From NCBI GenBank assembly GCA_910583775.1, contig CAJTYD010000031.1:1-29533 (forward strand): 29,533 bases of DNA, in the 5' to 3' direction. Below are positions 8,195-14,985 of the stretch, piece after piece. The stretch is from an uncultured Muribaculaceae bacterium (lineage in GTDB: Bacteria; Bacteroidota; Bacteroidia; Bacteroidales; Muribaculaceae). How positions within the stretch are numbered: position 1 is the stretch's first letter; every line of letters starts with the position of its first letter. The position numbers were made by a program, and so were the translations under genes. The notes under the pieces are model-generated. The model was not told where the DNA came from, ran no database searches, and was given only the letters and a program-made list of their open reading frames with translations.

Positions 8195-9293
8195 TGCCCG
8201 CGTTTTCTCCCTGTGCCGGCTGCTGGCCTGCGTCCTGAACAGGTGCCACGTAGTCGCTCATCATCACCGCGCCTGCGTCGGCCTTCTTCGGCATCGCCAG
8301 GAAGTAATGACGGAAGTTGACCTTGTTCATCTGCGACTCCGGATCCGTCTCCGCCGCGCGGAAATACATCTTCGTCGATCCCGTCGCCTTGAATACTCTC
8401 GGAGTGTAGAAAGCGAACGAACAGCGGAATTCTCCCGTTGTGGCAGCCACGCCGAGATCCTTCTTGACGCCCGCCGTGGTGTAGAGCGGGTTCTGGCCAT
8501 ACTCATAGATGTCGAAGCCCGCCAGATGGCCTATTTTTCCCGTATTGCGGTCGATGTTATACTGCAGCGCGAATGTCTGGTTCGTAAGCAGAAGGTCGTT
8601 CGCATGATCCGGACAGAGCACGAGTCTGCGGTTCTCCGCCGGTACGCCCAGGTTGTCGAGCGCCTCCTTCAGAGCCACAAGGTCCGCGAAGACAAGTCGA
8701 AGTCGTCCGGTGGCCGGTACGCGCTCTCCGGTTGTCTTTAGCACCGGTGTGTCCGCCGTGCTTTTCTTCGCACAGAGATTGAAGGCCGCTTTCTTGAATT
8801 TGGCGTCCGAGATCGCGTTGCCGTGGCTCTCCTTAACCCTTGCCATCTTGTCATAGCTGATCGCGTAGAGCTCGTCGTCAGTGATAGGTGTCACCTTCGT
8901 CTGGAATTTGTCAAGCTTTAGAACGATGTTTCCGTCAGGCAGCTTCTGTGTCGCGATCGGATACTCGGTGTTGTTGATCAATACGTCCGGATCGACGCCC
9001 GCTTCCACAAGATTGATCGCGTCGTTGTTCACTATCGAGGACTGGTCCGGTATTCCGTCCAGCCAGCTGCCCTCCAGACGGCCGCGAAGATGCTTCACGA
9101 CTTCCCCGGTCCATATCTCCTTGTAGACTCCCTCTCTCGCGATTCCTGCCGGAAGCGGAAGAAGGCTTGCAACCGAACCGACCGTCACCATCGTGACGGC
9201 TCCCATTGCCGGCGACACCCCCAGCATCACCGCCATCAATGCGCCCATGGCCATATTGAAGACCACCGCGCTTATTGTTTTGATTCCTTTCAT
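8187..9293 (-). CDS. Major capsid protein
   Basis: A 368-residue protein downstream of the prohead protease. I chose the start at 9293 (MKGIKTISAVVF) rather than 9305 because the four extra residues are A/T-rich leader. The N-terminus is unusually hydrophobic (about 45 residues rich in A, V, M, G), followed by AGVYKEIWTGEVV-like sequence (here REGVYKEIWTGEVVKHLRGR), which I recognise from capsid proteins of Bacteroidales Mu-like prophages. The rest is mixed alpha/beta as expected of an HK97-fold subunit. It takes the usual place protease/scaffold, capsid. The hydrophobic N-terminus could be removed by the prohead protease; that is inference. Confidence 0.85.
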   Translation of the reverse strand: MKGIKTISAVVFNMAMGALMAVMLGVSPAMGAVTMVTVGSVASLLPLPAGIAREGVYKEIWTGEVVKHLRGRLEGSWLDGIPDQSSIVNNDAINLVEAGVDPDVLINNTEYPIATQKLPDGNIVLKLDKFQTKVTPITDDELYAISYDKMARVKESHGNAISDAKFKKAAFNLCAKKSTADTPVLKTTGERVPATGRLRLVFADLVALKEALDNLGVPAENRRLVLCPDHANDLLLTNQTFALQYNIDRNTGKIGHLAGFDIYEYGQNPLYTTAGVKKDLGVAATTGEFRCSFAFYTPRVFKATGSTKMYFRAAETDPESQMNKVNFRHYFLAMPKKADAGAVMMSDYVAPVQDAGQQPAQGENAGNG

Positions 9294-9350
9294 TAAAAAA
9301 ATCATTTAAAGTTGTTATTGTTTCTCTTGATTACTCCCGCTCGGCATCCC

Positions 9351-9404
9351 TCTCTCTTACTGTGTCGAGGCGGAAGCCGAGATTAGAAAGGCAGCCGAAT
9401 TTAG
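9351..9404 (+). repeat. Dispersed polar repeat, copy C
   Basis: TCTCTCTTACTGTG lead, TCGAGGCGGAAGCCGAGATT block, then a GGCAGCCGAATTTAG second block. The right end supplies the stop codon of the leftward protease gene (9401-9403). It occupies most of the gap between protease and capsid. Confidence 0.8.
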
Positions 9405-9868
9405 AACTCGCATCCCATATCGTATTCCGCCTTATAGAGTCTGCGGTATTCATCCGGATCCTCGTTCCTCATGCGTTTCAGCTCCTCCTCCGGAACCTCG
9501 CTCAGCTTCTTATACGTCGCCTGAGAGCCCGCAGCCGGCTGTCCGTCCTTCGAACGATCAAGGATCCTGCTCAGACGCGCTGTCGGAGACATCGCCTCCA
9601 GTGTAGTCTTCAGCGATTCAATCCCGACTGTCTTGCCAAGCTCTATGAAATGGCTGCGCTTGTCGGCCGTAAGCCTGTTCTCCTTCACCGCTGCGTCTAC
9701 CGCCGCCGTGATCTGCGACAGCTCCAGAGCCGCCTTATCCTTCTTCAGCTGCTCGATCTCAGCCTGCCGGGCGGTCAGATCGCCGATCTTCGATAGGATC
9801 GCGCTCTCCTCCGCCGTCTCAGCCAGTCCCAGTTTCAGGGCGATGGCCTTGAATTCATTTTTCTCCAT
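9401..9868 (-). CDS. Possible internal start for scaffold protein (Mu Z-like)
   Basis: The ATG at 9868 lies in frame inside the protease gene, preceded by an A/T-rich stretch on the leftward strand. The product would be the C-terminal 155 residues: a charged coiled-coil scaffold. Mu encodes its scaffold Z this way, nested in gene I. Whether this start is used here is inferred. Confidence 0.4.
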   Translation of the reverse strand: MEKNEFKAIALKLGLAETAEESAILSKIGDLTARQAEIEQLKKDKAALELSQITAAVDAAVKENRLTADKRSHFIELGKTVGIESLKTTLEAMSPTARLSRILDRSKDGQPAAGSQATYKKLSEVPEEELKRMRNEDPDEYRRLYKAEYDMGCEF

Positions 9869-10348
9869 GCTTTGATTTGATTTATGATTTAACTGTGGAA
9901 GCGGATTCTCGCTCCCTTTCCCTAATGTCACCTGTCTGCCGTCGCGTGTCATCACGATCGCGTTGTCGTTCGCTCCGATGTCCACCAGCGAGACCTCGAA
10001 AAGACGGCTCTTCGTGATCGTCGGAGACGTCTGTCCGGCCATCAGCTTCTCCGGGTCCTCGCTCATCTCAAGGATGTCGATTCCGATCGATACCATCCTC
10101 AGAGACCCGACCTCCCACTGCTTCTTACACTGCCTCGAAAGCTCCGAAGCCTCGTCGAACGCAAGCTCCGCCGTGATCTCACCGTTCTCGACCTTGATAT
10201 CCTTGACCGTGCCGATCACCCTTCCTCGCTCATGCATATACAGAAGCACCGGATTTCGGTTATACTGCCCCAGGTCGATCCCGTCGGTCAGAATCCTGCT
10301 TCCGTGGGAGTTGATCGTCTCGTCTGTCAGTCTTACTCTTTTTCCCAT
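9401..10348 (-). CDS. Prohead protease with C-terminal scaffold (Mu gpI-like)
   Basis: A 315-residue protein. The N-terminal 150 residues look like a HK97-type prohead serine protease: the LLYMHERGRVIGTVKDI region holds the candidate catalytic histidine, SLRMVSIGI the candidate serine, and SRLFEVSLVDIGAND the conserved motif before the linker. Residues about 160-315 form a charged, helical scaffold-like region with a coiled coil. An in-frame ATG at 9868 (MEKNEFKAIALK) after a Q/N-rich linker could start a separate scaffold product, as with Mu I/Z. It is first in the leftward late operon and directly precedes the capsid gene. Upstream it faces the terminase operon across a shared control region. 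Confidence 0.88.
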   Translation of the reverse strand: MGKRVRLTDETINSHGSRILTDGIDLGQYNRNPVLLYMHERGRVIGTVKDIKVENGEITAELAFDEASELSRQCKKQWEVGSLRMVSIGIDILEMSEDPEKLMAGQTSPTITKSRLFEVSLVDIGANDNAIVMTRDGRQVTLGKGSENPLPQLNHKSNQSMEKNEFKAIALKLGLAETAEESAILSKIGDLTARQAEIEQLKKDKAALELSQITAAVDAAVKENRLTADKRSHFIELGKTVGIESLKTTLEAMSPTARLSRILDRSKDGQPAAGSQATYKKLSEVPEEELKRMRNEDPDEYRRLYKAEYDMGCEF

Positions 10349-10385
10349 TTTTGATGTTTTTGTTAATTGCTCCCTCCGGCTCCTC

Positions 10386-10442
10386 TCCCTCTTTTACTGT
10401 GTTGAGGCGATCGCCGAATTCAAGCGGCAGATGGAGCCGAAT
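10386..10442 (+). repeat. Dispersed polar repeat, copy D
   Basis: CCTCTTTTACTGTGTTGAGG lead, then CGATCGCCGAATTCAAGCGG and a diverged tail ending GAGCCGAATCCGG. It lies in the divergent late control region, upstream of the leftward protease gene. Confidence 0.75.
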
Positions 10443-10490
10443 CCGGCCCCTTTTCGCCCTGCAATATTACAACCTAACTCCCTTAATTCC

Positions 10491-10542
10491 AAATAAGTGT
10501 GCAACCCTTTCAGTTAGCACCGCAACCCTTGCACACTTATTT
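10491..10542. promoter_or_regulatory. Inverted repeat, candidate late activator or operator site
   Basis: AAATAAGTGTGCAA at 10491-10504 is repeated exactly in inverse at 10529-10542. The 24-base spacer also holds the direct repeat GCAACCC (10501-10507 and 10522-10528). The symmetric position between two divergent late operons suggests a binding site for a dimeric regulator. A hairpin in RNA is the alternative. Confidence 0.5.
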
Positions 10543-10598
10543 GTTTTTGCCCTCTTTTATCCCCATTTTTGCACGCAGTTAAATCAATCTTTATCATT

Positions 10599-11072
10599 AT
10601 GACTAAAGCTGAAATCGAAAAAAAGAAATCAACAGCCCGGGCCCTGTTCATGTCCGGAATGGATCAGATCGAGATCGCCGACAAAATCGGAGTCTCGCGC
10701 ACCACAATATCCAAATGGTGTGGCGCCGAGGGATGGAAGGAGGCCCGTGCCGCCAAAAACATAACCCGTCCCGAGCTCGTCAACAAGCTCCTTCTCACAA
10801 TCGACACCCTCATCGAGCAGGTAAACGCCTCCAAAGATCCGGCGATGATGGCATCCCTCGGCGACCGCCTCGCAAAGCTCTCCGCCGTAATCGAGAAGCT
10901 CGACAAAAAGGCCAACGTCGTCGATGCCATCGACGTCTTCACCGCCTTCTCCAAATGGCTTGAATTCAGAGCCAAGTCAGATCCTGCCGTCACCCTGGAG
11001 CTCATAAAGCAGATAAACCGTCTGCAGGATATGTTCATCATAGAATCCATCGGGAAAGGGTCCCTTATTTAA
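10599..11072 (+). CDS. Small terminase subunit (DUF1804-like)
   Basis: A 157-residue protein from the ATG at 10599 (MTKAEIEKKKSTARALF); an earlier in-frame ATG at 10569 would add an A/T-rich leader peptide and is less likely. Residues about 15-50 form a helix-turn-helix (MDQIEIADKIGVSRTTISKW), the usual DNA-binding part of small terminases; the rest is helical and would oligomerise. It starts the rightward head operon and is followed after 2 bases by the large subunit. The family is known from Mu-like phages as gp27/DUF1804-type proteins. Confidence 0.85.
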   Translation: MTKAEIEKKKSTARALFMSGMDQIEIADKIGVSRTTISKWCGAEGWKEARAAKNITRPELVNKLLLTIDTLIEQVNASKDPAMMASLGDRLAKLSAVIEKLDKKANVVDAIDVFTAFSKWLEFRAKSDPAVTLELIKQINRLQDMFIIESIGKGSLI

Positions 11073-11074
11073 TC

Positions 11075-12643
11075 ATGGCAAGGAAGCTCTCAGCCGATCA
11101 GAAGGAGGCTCTGGAAAAATGGAAGGAACACTGCCGCCAGGTCCAGTCTATGACCGAGGTGTCCGTATCCGTGGCACGCGAGTCCCCTGTGGAGCGAGAC
11201 AGACGAATCAAACGGTTGCTCTCCAACTACAATGAATTCTGTGAGTATTATTTCGCTCATTTCCTCACTCTCCGCGACAAGGCCACCGGAGAAGTCATCA
11301 AGACAATCCACAACGCGCCCTTTCATACACAGGCAGCTCTAAAGATAAAGAACACACCTAATCTCAAGGCCGTCTTCAAGTGGCCGCGTGCTCACGCGAA
11401 GTCAACCCATATCGGTGTTTTCATTCCTATCTGGCTCATTTTTCAGCCCAAACGGCTTATCGACTTTATGGTCACTGTAGGCAAGTCCGAAGACAGCGCC
11501 GTCCGGCTCCTCGGAGATCTCCAGGCCGAGCTCGAATACAATCAGAAACTTATCGCCGACTTCGGCGAGCAGAAAAACCTCGGCTCCTGGCTTGATGGCG
11601 AATTCAAGACAAAAGGCGGTGCTAAATTCCTCGCTGTAGGCCGAGGACAGTCCCCGCGTGGCCTCCGCGACCGAGAGGCCCGTCCCGACTATATCCACAT
11701 TGACGACATCGATGATGACGCCCTTTGCCGCAACGAAAAACTCGTCAAGGATCTCACCGACTGGGTCAAGGAAGCCCTCTTCGGGGCCCTCGATGTCGGA
11801 CGTGGCAGATTCATTATGGTCGGAAATCTTATCTCAAAGACCTCCGTGCTCGCCAATATCTGCGCTTCTAAAGGCGTATATGTCTCCGAGATAAAAGCCG
11901 TCGACGCCGACGGAAATCCCGTCTGGAAGGATAAATGGACAAAAGAAGAAGCTCAGGCTTACAAGGATTTTGTCGGATATCGCGCCTGGGAAAAGGAGAT
12001 GATGCATAACCCCATTAAAGACGGAACCATCTTCCGCCACGAATGGATCCGCTTCAAGAAGATCCTTCCCCTGGATAAATACAACATGCTTGTCTGCTAC
12101 ACCGACCCCTCCTTCAAGTCCACCACAGCAAACGACTACAAGGCATCGCGCCTCTGGGGAAAGATCGGAACCGAACTCCATCTCATCGACTGCTACGTCC
12201 GTCAGGACACCGTCTCCGGGATGGTCCGATGGTTATACAATCTTTATGAGGCGCTTCCCGATAATGTCGTTGTCAACTTCTACATGGAGGCAAACTTCAT
12301 GCAGGACATTATCCTCGACGAATTCGCCGCCGAAGCGGCCATGCGCGGTTATCACCTCCCCATAATGCCCGACACCCGCAAGAAGCCCGAGAAGATCCAA
12401 AGAATCGAGGCCGTCTCGCCACTCTGGGAGCGTGGGAGAGTATTCTACAACGAAGCCCTCAAGGATTCTCCCGACATGCAGGTCGGTATCGACCAGACTC
12501 TCTCGCTCGAACGAGGCTCCCGACCTCATGACGACGCTCCCGACGCCGACGAAGGCGCCATCTGGTTCCTCCAGCGCAGCGCACGCCGCGACGCCTTTGA
12601 ACCCGTCACGATCCCCCGCTCTCATCCCAAAAATTATTGGTAA
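11075..12643 (+). CDS. Large terminase subunit
   Basis: A 522-residue packaging ATPase-nuclease. The ATPase half shows a Walker A variant WPRAHAKST (residues 103-111) and Walker B YIHIDDID (206-213). The nuclease half has the RNase H-like acidic residues in VCYTDPSFKS and a late DDAPDADEGAIWFL segment. It pumps phage DNA into proheads and cuts it; in Mu-like phages packaging proceeds headful into flanking host DNA. It sits directly after the small subunit and upstream of the portal, standard order. Length and motifs are typical; nothing appears broken. Confidence 0.93.
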   Translation: MARKLSADQKEALEKWKEHCRQVQSMTEVSVSVARESPVERDRRIKRLLSNYNEFCEYYFAHFLTLRDKATGEVIKTIHNAPFHTQAALKIKNTPNLKAVFKWPRAHAKSTHIGVFIPIWLIFQPKRLIDFMVTVGKSEDSAVRLLGDLQAELEYNQKLIADFGEQKNLGSWLDGEFKTKGGAKFLAVGRGQSPRGLRDREARPDYIHIDDIDDDALCRNEKLVKDLTDWVKEALFGALDVGRGRFIMVGNLISKTSVLANICASKGVYVSEIKAVDADGNPVWKDKWTKEEAQAYKDFVGYRAWEKEMMHNPIKDGTIFRHEWIRFKKILPLDKYNMLVCYTDPSFKSTTANDYKASRLWGKIGTELHLIDCYVRQDTVSGMVRWLYNLYEALPDNVVVNFYMEANFMQDIILDEFAAEAAMRGYHLPIMPDTRKKPEKIQRIEAVSPLWERGRVFYNEALKDSPDMQVGIDQTLSLERGSRPHDDAPDADEGAIWFLQRSARRDAFEPVTIPRSHPKNYW

Positions 12644-12664
12644 TAATCAAAATTTAAAAGAATT

Positions 12665-12946
12665 ATGTTCAAACGATTTCTTTTCGCATGGCGTTTCCGC
12701 CGTGCCGTCAGAAAAGCAAACGAGCTCTCCGAGCTCTTCAGGGTCAAATATTTCGTCATGGCCTTCAACGGCAGGCTCAAGGTCATCCCCAAAAGGACCA
12801 TCCGCGATCTCATCCGCCAGAAAAAGACCCCCAAAGGCGTCACTGCCGCCGATTTCGAACGCCGTGCCCTATATGTCGCCCTCCCTCCGGTAGAGCGCAG
12901 AAAAATTAATAACTCTAAAAACGATGCCAATGTTCCTCTCAGATGA
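12665..12946 (+). CDS. Small basic protein of the head operon, unknown
   Basis: A 93-residue, strongly basic protein (MFKRFLFAWRFRRAVRKANEL...), with a 21-base gap from the terminase stop and overlapping the next start by 23 bases. Basic N-terminal helix, then a segment IPKRTIRDLIRQKKTPKG, and a charged end. I do not recognise a family. A protein of this size between terminase and gp36-like is seen in related Bacteroidales Mu prophages, so it is likely real. A DNA-binding or head-joining role is speculation. Confidence 0.6.
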   Translation: MFKRFLFAWRFRRAVRKANELSELFRVKYFVMAFNGRLKVIPKRTIRDLIRQKKTPKGVTAADFERRALYVALPPVERRKINNSKNDANVPLR

Positions 12947-13349
12947 AGACTATGCCGTCGTCATCGGCGACGACGCCCTCAAGGTCGTCTCCCGCGCTTC
13001 CGCCGAGATCCGGCGAAACGCCGAGCTCGAGGCCATGGAGGAGATGTCAGGTTATCTCCGTCCCGCCTTCGACTGCGATGCCATATTCTCCGCCTCCGGA
13101 ACCGACCGAAATCCCCTTGTCGTTATGCGGGCTGTCGACATCGCCCTTTATCATCTCGTCGCCTCATTGCCCCAGAAGATGGGAATAGAGATCCGGAAGG
13201 AGCGTTACGAACGCGCCATCGAATGGCTCGAGGGCATCCAGGCCGGAAAGATCATTCCCGACCTCCCGCAGGCAGTGGATGAAGAGGGCAGACCCTCCGT
13301 GAGTCCCACAATTTATTTCTCAGATAAAAAACTAAAACACGACTGGTAA
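12924..13349 (+). CDS. Gp36-like head-tail connector protein (DUF1320)
   Basis: A 141-residue protein beginning MPMFLSDEDYAVVIGDD. The pattern (short acidic N-terminus, helical bundle with DIALYHLVASLPQKMG, then KERYERAIEWLEGIQAGKI) is that of Mu gp36/DUF1320 and other head-tail connector adaptors. It would sit below the portal and join head to tail. The stop is 2 bases before the portal ATG, indicating coupled translation. Confidence 0.8.
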   Translation: MPMFLSDEDYAVVIGDDALKVVSRASAEIRRNAELEAMEEMSGYLRPAFDCDAIFSASGTDRNPLVVMRAVDIALYHLVASLPQKMGIEIRKERYERAIEWLEGIQAGKIIPDLPQAVDEEGRPSVSPTIYFSDKKLKHDW

Positions 13350-13351
13350 TC

Positions 13352-14845
13352 ATGAACATTCTCGATAAATTCCTCGATAGATTCCGCTCCGGCAGTCAGG
13401 AGCCTTCACAAACCGTCGCGAATTGGTCCCGTGAAGCGGCTTCACCCGCCCCTCTCTCTTACGGTGTCGAGGCGGAAGCCGAGATTAGAAAGGAAACGGC
13501 ATTAAGAGCAGAGCATGAGCCCGATCTCATCCTCCATACTAAACACGGCGATCTCAACCTCGCCCGCCCCGAGGATAAACAGAAATTCCGCCGCATGGTC
13601 GTCGCCCTCCAGCGTTCCACCGACGCCCTCACCCGTAAGGACCTCGGCGAATGGCGACGCGCATGGCAGCTCGCCATAAACGTTGATTACCCGAACCGCG
13701 CCCCCCTCTATGATATCTACCGCGACGTCGACGCCGACCTCCATCTTTCCGGTTGCATCGAGCAGCGCCGCGAATTCGTCTTGGCCAAGTCATTCAAGAT
13801 CGTCGGCACCGACGGCAAGGAGAATACCGACGCACGCCATTACTTCGACCAGGAATGGTTCAAGGATTACTGTGAGCTCGCTCTCGAGTCGATCTGGTGG
13901 GGACATTCCCTCATAGAGCTCGGCGAGACCACCACCGACAGCTGCGGATGCATATCCCTCAGCTCCGTCGAAATTGTCCCCCGAAAGCATGTAATCCCTG
14001 AATACCATCGGATCGTCATATCCGTCGGCGATGACTGGAGTACAGGCATCGACTATCGTGAAAAGCCTTATTCCGACAATTATATCGAGATAGGCAAGCC
14101 CGACAGCCTCGGCAAATACCTCAAGGCTGCCATTCAGACAATCCCCAAAAAACACGCCCTGGCATTCTGGGACAACTTCGCCGAGATCTTCGGCATGCCC
14201 ATGCGCGTCGCCCGTACCACCACCCGCGACAAAGAGGAATGGAACCGGCTCCAGTCCATCATGAAGAATTCCGGAAGCAACCTCTCCATCATAACCGGCA
14301 TGGACACCGAAGTCCAGTTCGTAGAATCCGGCAAAGGGGATGCCTTCAATGTCTATGACAAGCGTATCGATCGCGCCAACTCCGAGCTTTCCAAGCTCGC
14401 CATCGGACAGACGATGACCATCGAGGACGGCTCCTCGCTCTCCCAGTCGGAAACCCACCTGAAAATCTTCATGAATCTGGTCAACTCCGATGCCAGGATG
14501 CTTCGTGATTCCGTCAACAACAAGCTCATACCGCGACTGATCAGAATGGGATTCCCCCTTGAGGGATGCCGCTTCGAATACGACGAAGCCATCGACTATA
14601 CCCCCGAACAGCAGGTCGCCTACGAGACTATGATCTCCGACCGCTTCGAGGTCGATCCCTCATACTTCGCCGAGAAATACAACATGCCTGTCGGCAGAAG
14701 ACTCTCCTCGATGCCTCGCCCCGATGATCCCGGCGATGACGGCTCCGGCGATGATGGCCCCGATGGCAATAATAGTGCAGATGGCAAGGAGGGTGCAGAT
14801 GGCAAAAACTCCGGCAAAAAAGGGCAGAACGCTTTTTTCGACTGA
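13352..14845 (+). CDS. Portal protein (Mu gp29-like, DUF935)
   Basis: A 497-residue portal protein. DUF935-like segments include VDADLHLSGCIEQRREFVL, YCELALESIWWGHSLIELGE, KKHALAFWDNFAEIFGMPMRVA and IEDGSSLSQSETHLKIF. It forms the dodecameric DNA gate of the capsid vertex. The N-terminal region holds in-frame copies of both repeat families (13418-13454 and 13452-13493), giving ANWSREAAS and SYGVEAEAEIRK, in what should be a flexible segment. The C-terminus is a D/G/N/K-rich disordered tail ending in GQNAFFD. The last codons contain a slippery heptamer T TTT TTC followed by a stem, so a fraction of ribosomes may shift to -1 and make a portal-MuF fusion. Confidence 0.92.
   Translation: MNILDKFLDRFRSGSQEPSQTVANWSREAASPAPLSYGVEAEAEIRKETALRAEHEPDLILHTKHGDLNLARPEDKQKFRRMVVALQRSTDALTRKDLGEWRRAWQLAINVDYPNRAPLYDIYRDVDADLHLSGCIEQRREFVLAKSFKIVGTDGKENTDARHYFDQEWFKDYCELALESIWWGHSLIELGETTTDSCGCISLSSVEIVPRKHVIPEYHRIVISVGDDWSTGIDYREKPYSDNYIEIGKPDSLGKYLKAAIQTIPKKHALAFWDNFAEIFGMPMRVARTTTRDKEEWNRLQSIMKNSGSNLSIITGMDTEVQFVESGKGDAFNVYDKRIDRANSELSKLAIGQTMTIEDGSSLSQSETHLKIFMNLVNSDARMLRDSVNNKLIPRLIRMGFPLEGCRFEYDEAIDYTPEQQVAYETMISDRFEVDPSYFAEKYNMPVGRRLSSMPRPDDPGDDGSGDDGPDGNNSADGKEGADGKNSGKKGQNAFFD
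13418..13454 (+). repeat. Second repeat family, copy 1 (inside portal)
   Basis: A 37-bp segment starting GCGAATTGGTCCCGTGAAGC, with a central TGAAGCGGCTTCA near-palindrome. It matches 14917-14953 at 35 of 37 positions by eye. It is translated as ANWSREAASPAP and runs directly into repeat copy E. Confidence 0.8.
13452..13493 (+). repeat. Dispersed polar repeat, copy E (in frame inside portal)
   Basis: CTCTCTCTTACGGTGTCGAGG then CGGAAGCCGAGATTAGAAAGG. This is closest to copy C (9351). It is read on the + strand here, giving LSYGVEAEAEIRK, while the copies inside leftward genes are read from the other strand; the repeat orientation is nevertheless the same. Confidence 0.8.
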
Positions 14846-14867
14846 GCCCCGCCGATTACGCGGGGCT
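14833..14867 (+). promoter_or_regulatory. Candidate -1 programmed frameshift site
   Basis: In the portal frame, codons GCT TTT TTC GAC TGA give the heptamer T TTT TTC at 14833-14839. A 5-base spacer is followed by a perfect 8-bp stem AGCCCCGC (14845-14852) and GCGGGGCT (14860-14867) with a 7-base loop. The -1 frame is open from here into the MuF-like ORF, which has no ATG before 14986. Confidence 0.7.
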
Positions 14868-14916
14868 TCACTCCCGTTATGCCCGCATCCTCAACCCCGA
14901 TTCGGCCTCGATCCCC

Positions 14917-14953
14917 GCGAATTGGTCCTGTGAAGCGGCTTCAGCCGCCCCTC
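14917..14953 (+). repeat. Second repeat family, copy 2
   Basis: This 37-bp segment matches 13418-13454 at 35 of 37 positions. It lies between the portal stop and the MuF ATG and is read in the MuF frame as ANWSCEAASAAP, the same repeat frame as copy 1. Confidence 0.8.
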
Positions 14954-14985
14954 GCAAGAATCCCCTCAAGCCCCTCTTCGAGGCT

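Larger units (their letters stand above)
10349..10598. promoter_or_regulatory. Divergent late control region
   Basis: A 250-base gene-free segment between the leftward protease operon and the rightward terminase operon. It holds repeat copy D (10386-10442), a perfect 14-bp inverted repeat (10491-10504 and 10529-10542) and A/T-rich flanks. Both late operons must start here or nearby. No strong TAnnTTTG promoter is evident on either strand, which would fit a need for a phage-coded activator. Confidence 0.6.

Noticed and set aside
13790..14458. Minus-strand frame of 222 codons inside the portal gene
   Set aside because: Antisense shadow of a clearly recognised portal gene with strong codon bias; no start context or neighbours on that strand.
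14845..14867. Hairpin after the portal stop as a transcription terminator
   Set aside because: No T-run follows on the plus strand and the operon continues into MuF; the slippery heptamer 5 bases upstream gives a better explanation.
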